From the NCBI GenBank assembly GCA_947066955.1, contig CAMTAF010000021.1, positions 1 to 41,243 of the forward strand: a DNA stretch of 41,243 nt. Direction: 5' to 3'. Positions 7,001 through 15,917 of this stretch are shown piece after piece. The notes beneath the pieces were generated by a model. That model was not told the DNA's origin and searched no databases. It worked only from the letters and a program-made list of their open reading frames with translations. The position numbers and the translations under genes were made by a program. The number at the start of each line of letters is the position of its first letter. Position 1 is the stretch's first letter. This DNA is from an uncultured Hungatella sp. (GTDB lineage Bacteria; Bacillota; Clostridia; Lachnospirales; Lachnospiraceae).

Positions 7001-8401
7001 AAAGTCTGGAAGATGCCGCCGGCAGGCGGCAGGGCCAGTCGCAATAAGATTGAGATGAAAAGTTATGAGATGGACATGTGCACAGGCTCCCTGTGGAAAA
7101 AGATCATGTTTTTCAGTGTGCCCCTGATGTTTTCCAATATTCTGCAGGTGGTTTTCAATATATCCGATGTGGCGGTGGTTGGCAAGTTTGCCGGCCCCAT
7201 CGCCTTGGGGGCAGTGGGTTCCACCAGTATATTGGTCACCTTGTCCACAGGGCTCCTGCTGGGACTGGCAAGCGGCGTCAGCGCCCTGACGGCTCTCTAT
7301 ATAGGGGCAAAAAATGACAGGGAGGTAAAAAAGACGGTGCACACGGCCGCTCTTTTGATGGCATTTTCCGGCCTCCTCATTATGGTCCTGGGGATTGGGC
7401 TGGCAGGGGCGGTTCTGTCTGTCATGGGAACCAAGGAGGAGCTGATCGGGGGAGCGGTGTGTTATCTGCGGCTGTATCTCCTGGGAACTCCGGCCCTGGC
7501 CATGTTCAACTTGGGCAACGCGGTCTTAAGCGCTGCGGGAGATACCAGGAGGCCTCTGTACTATCTGACCTTCGCGGGAGTGGTCAACGTGATCCTGAAC
7601 CTGTTTTTTGTCATTGCCTGCAACATGGGAGTGGCGGGAGTGGCCATCGCCAGCATCATCTCCCAGTATATATCGGCAGCGCTGGTTATCCGGCTCCTCC
7701 TTGGCAGCAGGGAAGCTTTTGGGCTGAGGCTTGACAGCCTGAGAATTGACCAGGATAAGCTTCGGCGGATCCTGAGGATCGGAATCCCCTCAGCTGTCCA
7801 GTATGCTCTGTTCGCTGTGGCAAATCTGTTTGTCCAGGCCAGCGTCAACTCCTTTGACCATGTGATGGTGGAGGGCAATTCCGCTGCCGCCAATGCCGAC
7901 CCTCTGGTGTACGACATGATGGCGGCTTTCTACACGGCCTGCACCAGCTTTATTGCTCAGAATCTGGGAGCCCGCAAGAGGGAGCGGATCCTGAAAAGTT
8001 TCTATATCTGCCTGCTGTACTCTTTTTTGCTGGGGCTTTTTCTGGGACTTGGGATCTATGTGCTGCGTTACCCGTTTTTGTCCCTGTTTACCAGCGATCA
8101 GGCTGTGGTGGACGCAGGGATCAAGCGGCTCTCCGTGATGGCCCTGTCCTACTGCGTCAGCGCGTTCATGGACTGCACCATTGCGGCCTCCAGAGGCCTT
8201 GGAAAGACCATCATCCCCATGTTCATCGTCACGGCAGGGTCAACGGTGTTCCGGCTTTTGTGGATATGGACGGTGTTCGCCTATTTCAGGACCATTGAGT
8301 CCCTGTATCTTCTGTATGTGTTCTCCTGGGTCATCACGGCTGCGGCAGAGATCATCTATTTTGCCGGAATTTTAAGATCAGCAGAGACTGCCGCCCCTTA
8401 G
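6935..8401 (+). CDS. MATE family efflux transporter
   Basis: This is a multidrug and toxin extrusion antiporter of the inner membrane, with about 12 membrane helices and two homologous halves. Family hallmarks are EMDMCTGSLWKKIMFFSVPL, VVGKFAGPIALGAVGSTS and AAGDTRRPLYYL. The start is ambiguous. ATG 6935 has an excellent AGGAGG, 488 residues, and a 26-residue leader encoded by repeat A. ATG 7013 follows an AAGGAG at 12 nt and gives 462 residues. ATG 7055 fits the usual family start (448 residues) but has no ribosome site. The repeat-derived leader is not expected to be part of the fold. The gene ends overlapping the convergent DUF3842 gene by 24 nt. Substrate unknown. Confidence 0.92.
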   Translation: MRKRFLRCLPTTWRVPILYKKEKVWKMPPAGGRASRNKIEMKSYEMDMCTGSLWKKIMFFSVPLMFSNILQVVFNISDVAVVGKFAGPIALGAVGSTSILVTLSTGLLLGLASGVSALTALYIGAKNDREVKKTVHTAALLMAFSGLLIMVLGIGLAGAVLSVMGTKEELIGGAVCYLRLYLLGTPALAMFNLGNAVLSAAGDTRRPLYYLTFAGVVNVILNLFFVIACNMGVAGVAIASIISQYISAALVIRLLLGSREAFGLRLDSLRIDQDKLRRILRIGIPSAVQYALFAVANLFVQASVNSFDHVMVEGNSAAANADPLVYDMMAAFYTACTSFIAQNLGARKRERILKSFYICLLYSFLLGLFLGLGIYVLRYPFLSLFTSDQAVVDAGIKRLSVMALSYCVSAFMDCTIAASRGLGKTIIPMFIVTAGSTVFRLLWIWTVFAYFRTIESLYLLYVFSWVITAAAEIIYFAGILRSAETAAP

Positions 8402-8800
8402 AAGGGAGTCCACTTTCTCGCATACCATGCGGATATATTCGCCCAGCCCTGTCTCCTGGCACCCTACGATGTAATGGTTGCACCGATTCACGGGGATCAG
8501 GATCTTGTAGGCTTTGCTGGAACCGATGGCCTGAGCGATGGCTGGTGTAATCTCTCCCAGCAGAGCGTCGGCAAAGACGATGCCTATGGGCCCGATGATA
8601 ATATGAGAATCTCTGGCATTGACGATGCAGGGATTCTCCCCTGTGGCCCCATGGTCTGCCCCGGCTTTCAGCATGGCGGAGGTGGCGATGGAGTTGGTGC
8701 CGATGGCGTACAGCTCAAGCTCCGGATGGTTTTTCTTTAATTGTTCAATGACAGCACGGCCCATCCTGCCTCCCTGGCCGTCGATGATGGTAATCTTCAT
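8378..8800 (-). CDS. DUF3842 family protein
   Basis: This is a 140-residue cytoplasmic protein with an N-terminal Rossmann-like nucleotide-binding motif (KITIIDGQGGRMG) followed by alternating strands and helices. It matches the Firmicutes DUF3842 family, whose function is unknown. The C-terminal half has several His/Cys residues (CNHYIVGCQETG). AAAGGGAATTGCC precedes the ATG on the minus strand. It is convergent with MATE and divergent from rimP. Confidence 0.85.
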   Translation of the reverse strand: MKITIIDGQGGRMGRAVIEQLKKNHPELELYAIGTNSIATSAMLKAGADHGATGENPCIVNARDSHIIIGPIGIVFADALLGEITPAIAQAIGSSKAYKILIPVNRCNHYIVGCQETGLGEYIRMVCEKVDSLLRGGSLC

Positions 8801-8851
8801 GGCAATTCCCTTTCTGAATTTAGATTTGTCTGGTTGTCAGGCATTTCTTCT

Positions 8852-8881
8852 ATTGTAATAGGAGAAAGCTAAAAATGTCAA
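8852..8881 (-). promoter_or_regulatory. Promoter of the DUF3842 gene
   Basis: On the minus strand a consensus TTGACA (8876-8881) is followed by an 18-nt spacer and TACAAT (8852-8857). It is divergent from the rimP promoter. Confidence 0.6.
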
Positions 8882-8909
8882 CTGCCTGGGAACCTCTGTA
8901 AAAAAATGC

Positions 8910-8938
8910 TTGCAAATGTAATATACTGGTGCTATACT
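8910..8938 (+). promoter_or_regulatory. Promoter of the rimP-nusA-infB operon
   Basis: TTGCAA (8910-8915), a 17-nt spacer and TATACT (8933-8938) lie about 95 nt before rimP. Confidence 0.75.
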
Positions 8939-8967
8939 ACATACGATAACATGATACATTGACTGAT

Positions 8968-8993
8968 AAAGAGTGGGCGCGAGTCCACTCTTT
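8968..8993 (+). promoter_or_regulatory. Leader hairpin of the rimP operon
   Basis: AAAGAGTGG (8968-8976) pairs with CCACTCTTT (8985-8993) around an 8-nt loop, about 30 nt after the expected transcription start. No T-run follows, so it is not a clear terminator. It may stabilise or regulate the mRNA that encodes NusA and IF-2. Confidence 0.5.
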
Positions 8994-9032
8994 CATTGTC
9001 GTAACGGAAAGAGGAAAGAGAGGTGATGGAGG

Positions 9033-9500
9033 ATGACAAAGAGAGAGACATATGAGAGCAGGACGGAGGAGTTTCTTCTTCCGCTGATGGAAGAATATCA
9101 TTTTGAATTGGTAGATGTGGAGTATGTGAAGGAAGGAAGCAGCTGGTATTTAAGGGCATATATTGACAAAGAGGGCGGGATCGCCATAGATGACTGCGAG
9201 ACCATCAGCCGGATCTTAAGTGACTGGCTGGACAAAGAGGACTTTATAGACGACAGCTATATTCTGGAGGTCAGCTCCCCGGGGCTTGGAAGACCTTTGA
9301 AAAAGGAGAAGGATTTTGCCAGGAGCCTGGGAAAAGAGGTGGACGTGAAGCTGTACCGCGCCAGAGAGAAGCAGAAGGATTTCACAGGAACCCTGACCGG
9401 GTATGACAAGAATACGGTTACCATCCAACTGGAAGGCGGAAACAGGATGGTATTTGAACGGCAGGAGATCGCTTTGATCCGTTTGGCATTCGATTTCTAA
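9033..9500 (+). CDS. rimP: Ribosome maturation factor RimP
   Basis: This 155-residue cytosolic factor is needed for 30S subunit maturation. The N-terminal domain includes FELVDVEYVKEGSSWYLRAYIDKEGG and DCETISRILSDWLD, and the hallmark LEVSSPGLGRPLKKEKDF is at about 84-101. A C-terminal SH3-like domain follows (VDVKLYRAREKQKDFTGTL). AGAGGTGATGGAGG precedes the ATG. It is the first gene of the conserved rimP-nusA-infB operon, 29 nt before nusA. Confidence 0.96.
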   Translation: MTKRETYESRTEEFLLPLMEEYHFELVDVEYVKEGSSWYLRAYIDKEGGIAIDDCETISRILSDWLDKEDFIDDSYILEVSSPGLGRPLKKEKDFARSLGKEVDVKLYRAREKQKDFTGTLTGYDKNTVTIQLEGGNRMVFERQEIALIRLAFDF

Positions 9501-9529
9501 TATAGAAGATAGTTGGAGGATAAAAGAAA

Positions 9530-10765
9530 ATGAACAAAGAACTGTTAGAGGCACTGGAAATCTTGGAAAGGGAGAAAAATATCAGCAAGGAGACCATGCT
9601 GGAGGCCATTGAGAATTCTCTGATCACTGCCTGCAAGAACCATTTCGGCAAGGCAGACAACATCAGGGTAAACATCAATCCTGAGACCTGTGATTTTGCG
9701 GTGCTGGCAGAGAAGGAAGTTGTGGAGGAGGTGGAGGACCCGCTGATGCAGGTGAGCCTGGCAGAGGCGAAGATGATTGCCCCCAGATATGAGATCGGGG
9801 ATATCGTCCAGTTCCCCATTGAGTCCAAGTCCTTTGGAAGGATCGCCACCCAGAATGCCAAGAACGTGATCCTCCAGAAGATCCGCGAGGAGGAGAGAAA
9901 ATCTCTCTATAAAGATTGGTATGCCAAGGAGAAAGACATTGTCCCAGGAGTGGTTCAGCGCTATCTGGGGAGGAACGTGAGCATCAATCTGGGAAAAGCG
10001 GATGCTATCTTAAATGAATCCGAGCAGGTAAAGGGTGAGATCTTCCAGCCGACGGAGAGAATCAAGGTGTATGTCCTGGAGGTGAAGGACACGCCGAAAG
10101 GGCCGAGAATCTCCGTGTCCAGAACCCATCCGGATCTGGTAAAGAGGCTCTTTGAGCTGGAGGTGGCAGAGGTCAGGGATGGCACGGTGGAGATCAAGTC
10201 CATTGCCAGGGAGGCGGGGTCCAGAACCAAGATCGCCGTGAAGTCCAATGACCCCAATGTGGATCCGGTGGGCGCCTGCGTGGGGCTTAACGGCGCCAGA
10301 GTCAACTCCATTGTCAATGAGCTGAGGGGAGAGAAGATCGATATTATCAACTGGGACGACAACCCTGCCTACCTGATCGAGAATGCCTTGAGCCCGGCCA
10401 AGGTTATCTGCGTGGTGGCAGATGAGGAGGCAAGGGAGGCTCAGGTCATTGTGCCGGACTATCAGCTCTCCCTGGCCATCGGCAAGGAAGGCCAGAATGC
10501 CAGGCTGGCCGCTAAACTGACAGGATTTAAGATCGATATAAAGAGTGAGACACAGGCAAGGGAGCTGGGCCTGTTTGAAGAGATGGGAATCGAGGGCCAG
10601 ACAGAGGGCGTCTATGAGACTTATGAGGACGCCTATCCGGAGACTTATGATGATTATCCGGAGGGTTATGAGGATAACGGTCAGGCTGGCTTTGAGGAAG
10701 GGTACGAGGACGCGGGTCAGGATGACGATCAGAACAACTACCAGGACGACGAAATGTCTGAATAA
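9530..10765 (+). CDS. nusA: Transcription termination/antitermination factor NusA
   Basis: NusA (411 residues) binds RNA polymerase and nascent RNA, modulating pausing, termination and antitermination. An N-terminal polymerase-binding domain (about 1-130) is followed by an S1 domain (about 135-200; IVPGVVQRYLGRNVSINLG) and two KH domains (DPVGACVGLNGARVNSI; LAIGKEGQNARLAAKLTG). The last 60 or so residues are a Tyr/Asp/Glu-rich acidic tail with repeated YED/YEDN-like units, beyond the normal Firmicutes end after KH2. It lies between rimP and rnpM. The acidic tail resembles, in charge only, autoinhibitory C-terminal extensions of proteobacterial NusA. Confidence 0.96.
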   Translation: MNKELLEALEILEREKNISKETMLEAIENSLITACKNHFGKADNIRVNINPETCDFAVLAEKEVVEEVEDPLMQVSLAEAKMIAPRYEIGDIVQFPIESKSFGRIATQNAKNVILQKIREEERKSLYKDWYAKEKDIVPGVVQRYLGRNVSINLGKADAILNESEQVKGEIFQPTERIKVYVLEVKDTPKGPRISVSRTHPDLVKRLFELEVAEVRDGTVEIKSIAREAGSRTKIAVKSNDPNVDPVGACVGLNGARVNSIVNELRGEKIDIINWDDNPAYLIENALSPAKVICVVADEEAREAQVIVPDYQLSLAIGKEGQNARLAAKLTGFKIDIKSETQARELGLFEEMGIEGQTEGVYETYEDAYPETYDDYPEGYEDNGQAGFEEGYEDAGQDDDQNNYQDDEMSE

Positions 10766-10789
10766 CATTAGAATGGAAGTGACGCATTA

Positions 10790-11065
10790 GTGAGTACAAA
10801 AAAGATACCCCTTCGCCAATGTATTGGCTGTGGAGAGACAAAGAGCAAAAAAGAGATGATCCGTATCCTGAAGACGGAATCAGGGGAGATCATCCTGGAT
10901 GCCACAGGAAGGAAAAACGGCCGGGGCGCTTACATCTGTCCCAGCGCCGACTGCCTGAAGAAGGCCGTAAAGACCCGGGGGCTGGACCGCTCCTTTAAGA
11001 TGCAGATCCCGGCCCAGGTCTATGAAACTCTGGAGAAGGAGATGGAACAGCTTGTGGGAAAATAG
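10790..11065 (+). CDS. rnpM: RnpM/YlxR family RNA-binding protein (GTG start)
   Basis: This 91-residue protein of the YlxR (DUF448) family is encoded between nusA and infB in most Firmicutes. The family has been linked to RNase P modulation. Diagnostic motifs are PLRQCIGCGETKSKKEMIR, then GRKNGRGAYICPS, with Cys residues at both. The start is GTG at 10790 with GGAAGTGA upstream. The 3' end overlaps the next gene. Confidence 0.9.
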   Translation: MSTKKIPLRQCIGCGETKSKKEMIRILKTESGEIILDATGRKNGRGAYICPSADCLKKAVKTRGLDRSFKMQIPAQVYETLEKEMEQLVGK

Positions 11066-11390
11066 AAATAAGATCTTGAACCTGATCGGCCTTGCCACCA
11101 GGGCGAGGAAAACCGTCAGCGGCGAATTCTCCACAGAGAAGGCGGTAAAGGGCGGTAAAGCTTATCTGGCCGTGGTGGCGGAGGACGCCTCGGACAACAC
11201 CAGAAAAAAGTTTGCCAACATGTGTACTTACTATCAGGTTCCAATCTGTTTTTTTGGAAAAAAAGACGAATTAGGCCATTGCATGGGCAAAGAGATGAGA
11301 TCGTCTCTGGCTGTGCTGGATGAAGGATTCGCGAGGGAAATGGTAAAACAAATGAATATCAACGGAGGTAGTAAGTATGAGAGTCAATGA
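11052..11390 (+). CDS. L7Ae/L30e-like ribosomal protein family (YlxQ) (TTG start)
   Basis: This small RNA-binding protein of the L7Ae/L30e/S12e/Gadd45 fold (112 residues) sits between rnpM and infB. The frame reads [19 protein letters not shown] and [23 protein letters not shown] chose TTG at 11052 because AAGGAG (11036-11041) lies 10 nt upstream and the family starts just before this motif. An ATG at 11022 would add 10 atypical residues and lacks a ribosome site. It overlaps rnpM by 14 nt and infB by 14 nt. The YlxQ family likely binds kink-turn RNA; the target is unknown. Confidence 0.85.
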   Translation: MWENRNKILNLIGLATRARKTVSGEFSTEKAVKGGKAYLAVVAEDASDNTRKKFANMCTYYQVPICFFGKKDELGHCMGKEMRSSLAVLDEGFAREMVKQMNINGGSKYESQ

Positions 11391-14300
11391 GCTTGCAAAG
11401 GAGCTGGGAAAGACCAGCAAAGAGGTAATTGAGATCTTGAAGAAAAATCATATAGAGAAAACCCATTCATCCAATGTCAGTGATGAGCATATCGCTGTGG
11501 TGAGAAAGGCGGTAGCCGCCTCTTCCTCATCCCCATCGCCGTCAGCGCCGGCGCCCTCACCCTCACCGGCTGCTCCCCAGGGAACGCCGCCAGGAGCGGC
11601 GCCCGCGGGCGGAGGCTTGGCTCAGGGGGAAGCGCCGAAGAAAAAAATTACGGCAGTATACCGTCCCCAGAATGCCCAGACTATGAGACAGAGGCCGGGG
11701 CAGGGAAACCGCCCCCAGGGCCAGCCGGCAGGCCGTCCCCAGGGCCAGGGTTCTTCCCAGAGCCGCCCTCAGAATGCTCAGGGACAGAGCCAGGCGGCTC
11801 AGGGACTGCGTCCCCAGACCCTGCAGCAGAGCGCCCGTCCCCAGACCGTCCAGGGACAGCAGCCCCGTCCCCAGACTGCCAATGTCCAGGGACAGCTGTC
11901 TCAAAACCGCGCCCAGAACCAGCAGGGACAGAACCCGCCGTCCCAGACCCAGGCGCCGGCTTCTCAGGGGAGCAGCCGTCCTCAGGGACAGGGGATTCAG
12001 GGCCAGACATCGGGCAGGGACAACAACCGTGCGGCTTCGGGAGCCGCAGGCAGCGGGCAGAACCGGGACGTAAACCGTTCTCAGGGAAGCCGGGACAATA
12101 ACCGTCCCCAGGGCCAGGGAAGCCGAGACGGGAACCGCCCCCAGGGTTCAGGAAGCCGTGACGGGAACCGCCAGAGCGGGTATCAGGGGAGCCGTGACGG
12201 AAACCGTCAGGGAGGCTTCCAGGGAAGCCGCGACGGAAACCGCCAGGGAGGCTTCCAGGGGAACCGGGACAACAACCGTTCCCAGGGCCAGGGAAGCCGT
12301 GACGGGAGCCGCCAGGGAGGCTTCCAGGGAAGCCGCGACGGAAACCGTCAGGGAGGCTTCCAGGGAAGCCGCGACGGGAGCCGCCAGGGAGGCTTCGGAG
12401 GCCGTGACGGAAACCGCCAGGGAGGCTTTCAGGGCAACCGTGACGGAAACCGTCCGGGAGGTTTCCAGGGAAGCCGTGACGGAAACCGCCCCCAGGGTCC
12501 GGGAGGACGTCCCCAGGGCAGCCGTCCGGGACAGAAGGATGGTTCCAAATCCTTTGACACCCCCATCGCGACAAAGCCTCAGAGCAACAGGGCGAATAAG
12601 AATAACTACAAAAACGATAAATACGATAAAAAGAACATGACAGAGGACGGCCCAAGATCAAAGGGCAAGGTCTCCAAGCACCCCTTTATCATGCCCCAGA
12701 AAAATGTGGAGGATAAGGTGGAGGAGACCATCAAAGTCATCACCATCCCCGAGGTTCTGACCATAAAAGAGCTGGCGGAGAAGATGAAGCTGCAGCCTTC
12801 TGCCATTATTAAGAAATTGTTCCTCAAGGGAACCATCGTCACCGTAAACCAGGAGATCGACTACGAAAAGGCTGAGGAGATCGCCATGGAGTATGATGTC
12901 CTCTGCGAGAAGGAGGAGAAGGTGGACGTGATCGAGGAGCTCCTCAAGGAGGCGGAGGAAAGTGAGGACGACATGATGCCCAGACCGCCTGTAGTCTGCG
13001 TCATGGGCCATGTAGACCACGGCAAGACCTCCCTGCTGGATGCCATCCGCGAGACCAATGTGACTGCCAGGGAGGCAGGAGGCATCACCCAGCACATCGG
13101 AGCCTATGTGGTGGAGATCAACGGGGAGAAGATCACTTTCCTGGATACCCCGGGCCATGAGGCCTTTACCGCCATGCGTATGAGAGGCGCCCAGTCCACG
13201 GATATCGCGGTCCTGGTGGTGGCAGCGGACGACGGAGTCATGCCTCAGACCGTGGAGGCCATCAACCATGCCAAGGCAGCAGGTGTGGAGATCATCGTGG
13301 CGATCAACAAGATCGATAAGCCCAGCGCCAATGTGGAGAAGGTAAAACAGGAGCTTTCCGAGTATGAGCTGATCCCCGAGGATTGGGGCGGAAGCACCAT
13401 CTTTGTGCCTGTGTCCGCCCACACGAAGGAGGGAATCTCCGAGCTTCTGGAGATGATTATCCTGGCCGCGGAAGTAAAGGAACTGAAGGCTAACCCCAAC
13501 AGGAACGCCAGGGGCCTTGTGATCGAGGCAGAGCTTGACAAGGGCAAAGGCCCTGTGGCCACTGTGCTGGTACAGAAGGGAACCCTCCGCGTGGGGGACA
13601 ATATCGCTGCCGGCGCCTGCTACGGCAAGGTCCGCGCCATGATGGATGACAAGGGCCGAAGGGTCAGGGAGGCCACTCCGTCCACTCCTGTGGAGATCCT
13701 GGGCTTAAACGGAGTGCCCAACGCAGGCGAGGTGTTTGTGGTGACTGCCAGCGAGAAGGAGGCCAGAAGCTTTGCGGATACCTTCATTTCCGAGAGCAAA
13801 AACAAGCTTTTGGAGGACACCAAGGCGAAGCTGTCTCTGGACGATCTGTTCAGCCAGATCAAGGCAGGCAATGTGAAAGAGCTGCCGATTATTGTCAAGG
13901 CAGATGTGCAGGGCTCCGTGGAAGCGGTAAAGCAGAGCCTTCTGAAGCTGTCCAACGAGGAAGTGATGGTAAAGGTGATCCACGGCGGCGTGGGAGCCAT
14001 CAACGAGTCCGACGTTTCCTTAGCTTCCGCCTCCAACGCCATCATCATCGGCTTTAACGTGAGACCTGACGCCACAGCCAAGTCCGTGGCAGAGCAGGAG
14101 AAAGTAGACTTAAGGCTTTACAAGGTCATTTACCAGGCAATCGAGGATGTGGAGGCTGCCATGAAGGGCATGCTGGATCCCATCTTCGAGGAGAAGGTTA
14201 TCGGCCATGCGGTGGTCCGTCAGACCTTCAAGGCATCCGGAGTGGGAACCATCGCGGGCTCCTATGTTCTGGACGGCAAGTTCCAGCGAGGATGTTCCGT

Positions 14301-14481
14301 CAGGATCACCAGAGACGGGGAGCAGATCTTCGACGGCGCCCTGGCTTCCTTAAGACGTTTCAAGGACGATGTGAAAGAGGTGGCCACAGGCTACGAGTGC
14401 GGCCTGGTATTTGAGAAATTCAATGATATTCAGGAAGACGATATGATCGAGGCATACGCCATGGTGGAAGTGCCCAGATAA
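11377..14481 (+). CDS. infB: Translation initiation factor IF-2 with long RG/Q-rich repeat tract
   Basis: IF-2 is the GTPase that places initiator tRNA on the 30S subunit and promotes subunit joining. At 1034 residues it is long. An IF2_N domain (about 1-50; [21 protein letters not shown]) is followed by an Ala/Pro/Gln-rich and then RD-x-x-R repeat region (about 55-395). A second IF2_N segment follows (about 460-510), then the G domain with G1 at Gly544 (GHVDHGKT), DTPGHEAF and NKID, and domains II-IV. GGAGG lies 8 nt before the ATG. The start lies inside the L7Ae-like gene, so the two are coupled. The repeat region is predicted to be disordered; the catalytic part is normal. Confidence 0.97.
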   Translation: MRVNELAKELGKTSKEVIEILKKNHIEKTHSSNVSDEHIAVVRKAVAASSSSPSPSAPAPSPSPAAPQGTPPGAAPAGGGLAQGEAPKKKITAVYRPQNAQTMRQRPGQGNRPQGQPAGRPQGQGSSQSRPQNAQGQSQAAQGLRPQTLQQSARPQTVQGQQPRPQTANVQGQLSQNRAQNQQGQNPPSQTQAPASQGSSRPQGQGIQGQTSGRDNNRAASGAAGSGQNRDVNRSQGSRDNNRPQGQGSRDGNRPQGSGSRDGNRQSGYQGSRDGNRQGGFQGSRDGNRQGGFQGNRDNNRSQGQGSRDGSRQGGFQGSRDGNRQGGFQGSRDGSRQGGFGGRDGNRQGGFQGNRDGNRPGGFQGSRDGNRPQGPGGRPQGSRPGQKDGSKSFDTPIATKPQSNRANKNNYKNDKYDKKNMTEDGPRSKGKVSKHPFIMPQKNVEDKVEETIKVITIPEVLTIKELAEKMKLQPSAIIKKLFLKGTIVTVNQEIDYEKAEEIAMEYDVLCEKEEKVDVIEELLKEAEESEDDMMPRPPVVCVMGHVDHGKTSLLDAIRETNVTAREAGGITQHIGAYVVEINGEKITFLDTPGHEAFTAMRMRGAQSTDIAVLVVAADDGVMPQTVEAINHAKAAGVEIIVAINKIDKPSANVEKVKQELSEYELIPEDWGGSTIFVPVSAHTKEGISELLEMIILAAEVKELKANPNRNARGLVIEAELDKGKGPVATVLVQKGTLRVGDNIAAGACYGKVRAMMDDKGRRVREATPSTPVEILGLNGVPNAGEVFVVTASEKEARSFADTFISESKNKLLEDTKAKLSLDDLFSQIKAGNVKELPIIVKADVQGSVEAVKQSLLKLSNEEVMVKVIHGGVGAINESDVSLASASNAIIIGFNVRPDATAKSVAEQEKVDLRLYKVIYQAIEDVEAAMKGMLDPIFEEKVIGHAVVRQTFKASGVGTIAGSYVLDGKFQRGCSVRITRDGEQIFDGALASLRRFKDDVKEVATGYECGLVFEKFNDIQEDDMIEAYAMVEVPR
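12010..12510 (+). repeat. In-frame 36-bp repeat array in infB
   Basis: About 14 consecutive units contain R-D-(G/N/V)-(N/S)-R. The best conserved unit is [12 protein letters not shown] (36 bp), and variants carry PQGQG or SQGQG. Every unit is in frame and mostly 30-36 bp, so the array is coding and not CRISPR. Near-identical codons in neighbouring units suggest recent expansion by slippage or recombination. Confidence 0.9.
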
Positions 14482-14502
14482 GATTTTGGGGAAAGGAATC
14501 CT

Positions 14503-14913
14503 ATGCGGAAAAACAGCATAAAGAATACAAGGATCAATATGGAGGTGCAGAGGGAGCTCAGCGAGATCATCCGCACCGAGGTAAAGGACCCAGGCCTGAA
14601 CAATGTGATGGTTACCGTGGTGTCCGCGGAGGTGACTCCGGATTTAAAATACTGCAAGGCTTATATAAGCGTTCTCGGCAGCCAGGAGGCTGCCCAGGAA
14701 GCTCTTTCGGGCCTTAAGAGAGCAGTGGGATTTATCAGGAAAGAGCTGGCCAGGAGAGTGAATCTGCGCAATACGCCGGAGCTTACATTTATTCTGGACC
14801 AGTCCATCGAGTACGGGGTTCATATGTCAAGGCTGATCGACGATGTAACCGGAAGCATGAAGAGAGAAGAAGAGGAAGACATGGAGGAAGGGGACGACTG
14901 GGACCAGGAGTAG
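14503..14913 (+). CDS. rbfA: Ribosome-binding factor A
   Basis: RbfA (136 residues) is a KH-fold 30S maturation factor that binds near helix 1 of 16S rRNA. Family motifs are INMEVQRELSEIIRTEVKDP, VTVVSAEVTPDLKYCKAYIS and LARRVNLRNTPELTFILD. The acidic C-terminal tail (REEEEDMEEGDDWDQE) is common in the family. It follows infB by 21 nt with GGGGAAAGGA upstream of the ATG. Confidence 0.95.
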   Translation: MRKNSIKNTRINMEVQRELSEIIRTEVKDPGLNNVMVTVVSAEVTPDLKYCKAYISVLGSQEAAQEALSGLKRAVGFIRKELARRVNLRNTPELTFILDQSIEYGVHMSRLIDDVTGSMKREEEEDMEEGDDWDQE

Positions 14914-14948
14914 CAGTCAGGGTTAAATCGCAGAAGGGAGAGGATAAT

Positions 14949-15917
14949 ATGACAAAACTGGAAGAAATGCTTGACGGTATTAAGTCCCTTGTGATTCTGG
15001 GACATGTGAATCCGGACGGGGACTGCGCAGGTTCCTGTCTGGCCATGTACAACTATGCGGCAAGCCGAGATCCCCGCCTGTATATCAGGCTGTATCTCCA
15101 GCCGGTCCCGGAAAAATTTGCCTATCTCGAAAACTATGACCAGATCCGGTCAGAAGTCTGTGAAGAGGAACCCTTTGATTTGTGCGTCTGCTTAGACAGC
15201 AGCAACAGCGAGCGCCTGGGGGAATTCGGTGTGTATCTGGAATCGGCCAGGCAGAGCCTGTGTATCGACCACCATGTGACCAATCCAGGCTATGCCCAGG
15301 AGAATATTATTGACCCGAAGGCCAGTTCCACCTGCGAGGTGCTCTACGGCCAGCTTGACCCGGCCGGGATCGACCGGGAAATTGCCGCCTGCCTGTACAC
15401 AGGGATTATCCACGATACAGGGGTGTTCCGCTACAGCAGCACCTCCGGGAAGACCATGGAGATCGCGGGAAAGCTCATGGCCACGGGGATTGATTTCACC
15501 AGGATTATCGACGACAGCTTTTTCAAAAAGACTTATCTCCAGAGCCAGATTCTGGGCAGGGCCCTTATGGAGAGCATCCGGTTTATGGATGGAAAATGTA
15601 TTTTTACCGTGGTGAAAAAACAGGATATGACCTTCTACGGAGTGACTCCCAAGGATTTAGACGGCATTGTGGACCAGCTCAGGACCATTGAAGGGGTGGA
15701 GTGCGCCATCTTTATGTATGAGACAGACAATCACATGTATAAGGTCAGCATGCGGTCAAATAATCTTATAAATGTAAGCCGGATTGCCTCCTATTTCGGA
15801 GGAGGCGGCCATGTGAGAGCGGCAGGCTGCACCATGTCCGGTAGCTTCTACGACGTGGTCAACAACCTTTCAGGGCATATTGAAAAACAGATGCTCCCGG
15901 AGAATGACGATGCTTGA
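14949..15917 (+). CDS. nrnA: DHH-family oligoribonuclease/pAp phosphatase (NrnA-like)
   Basis: This is a 322-residue phosphoesterase that in the family degrades short oligonucleotides and dephosphorylates 3'-phosphoadenosine 5'-phosphate. The N-terminal metal motif HVNPDGD has His19, Asp23 and Asp25. The DHH motif is Asp107-His108-His109 (CIDHHVTNP). The C-terminal DHHA1 domain has GGGGHVRAAGCTMSG. It lies between rbfA and truB as in other Firmicutes, and its stop overlaps the truB start. Functional name is by family; related DHH nucleases differ in substrate. Confidence 0.92.
   Translation: MTKLEEMLDGIKSLVILGHVNPDGDCAGSCLAMYNYAASRDPRLYIRLYLQPVPEKFAYLENYDQIRSEVCEEEPFDLCVCLDSSNSERLGEFGVYLESARQSLCIDHHVTNPGYAQENIIDPKASSTCEVLYGQLDPAGIDREIAACLYTGIIHDTGVFRYSSTSGKTMEIAGKLMATGIDFTRIIDDSFFKKTYLQSQILGRALMESIRFMDGKCIFTVVKKQDMTFYGVTPKDLDGIVDQLRTIEGVECAIFMYETDNHMYKVSMRSNNLINVSRIASYFGGGGHVRAAGCTMSGSFYDVVNNLSGHIEKQMLPENDDA

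Noticed and set aside
12010-12510. Regular 36-bp repeats suggestive of a CRISPR array
   Set aside because: The repeats are continuous, in frame with IF-2 and without unique spacers.
11681-12661. Long minus-strand open frame opposite infB
   Set aside because: It is a by-product of the GC-rich repeat codons, with no ribosome site and low-complexity translation.
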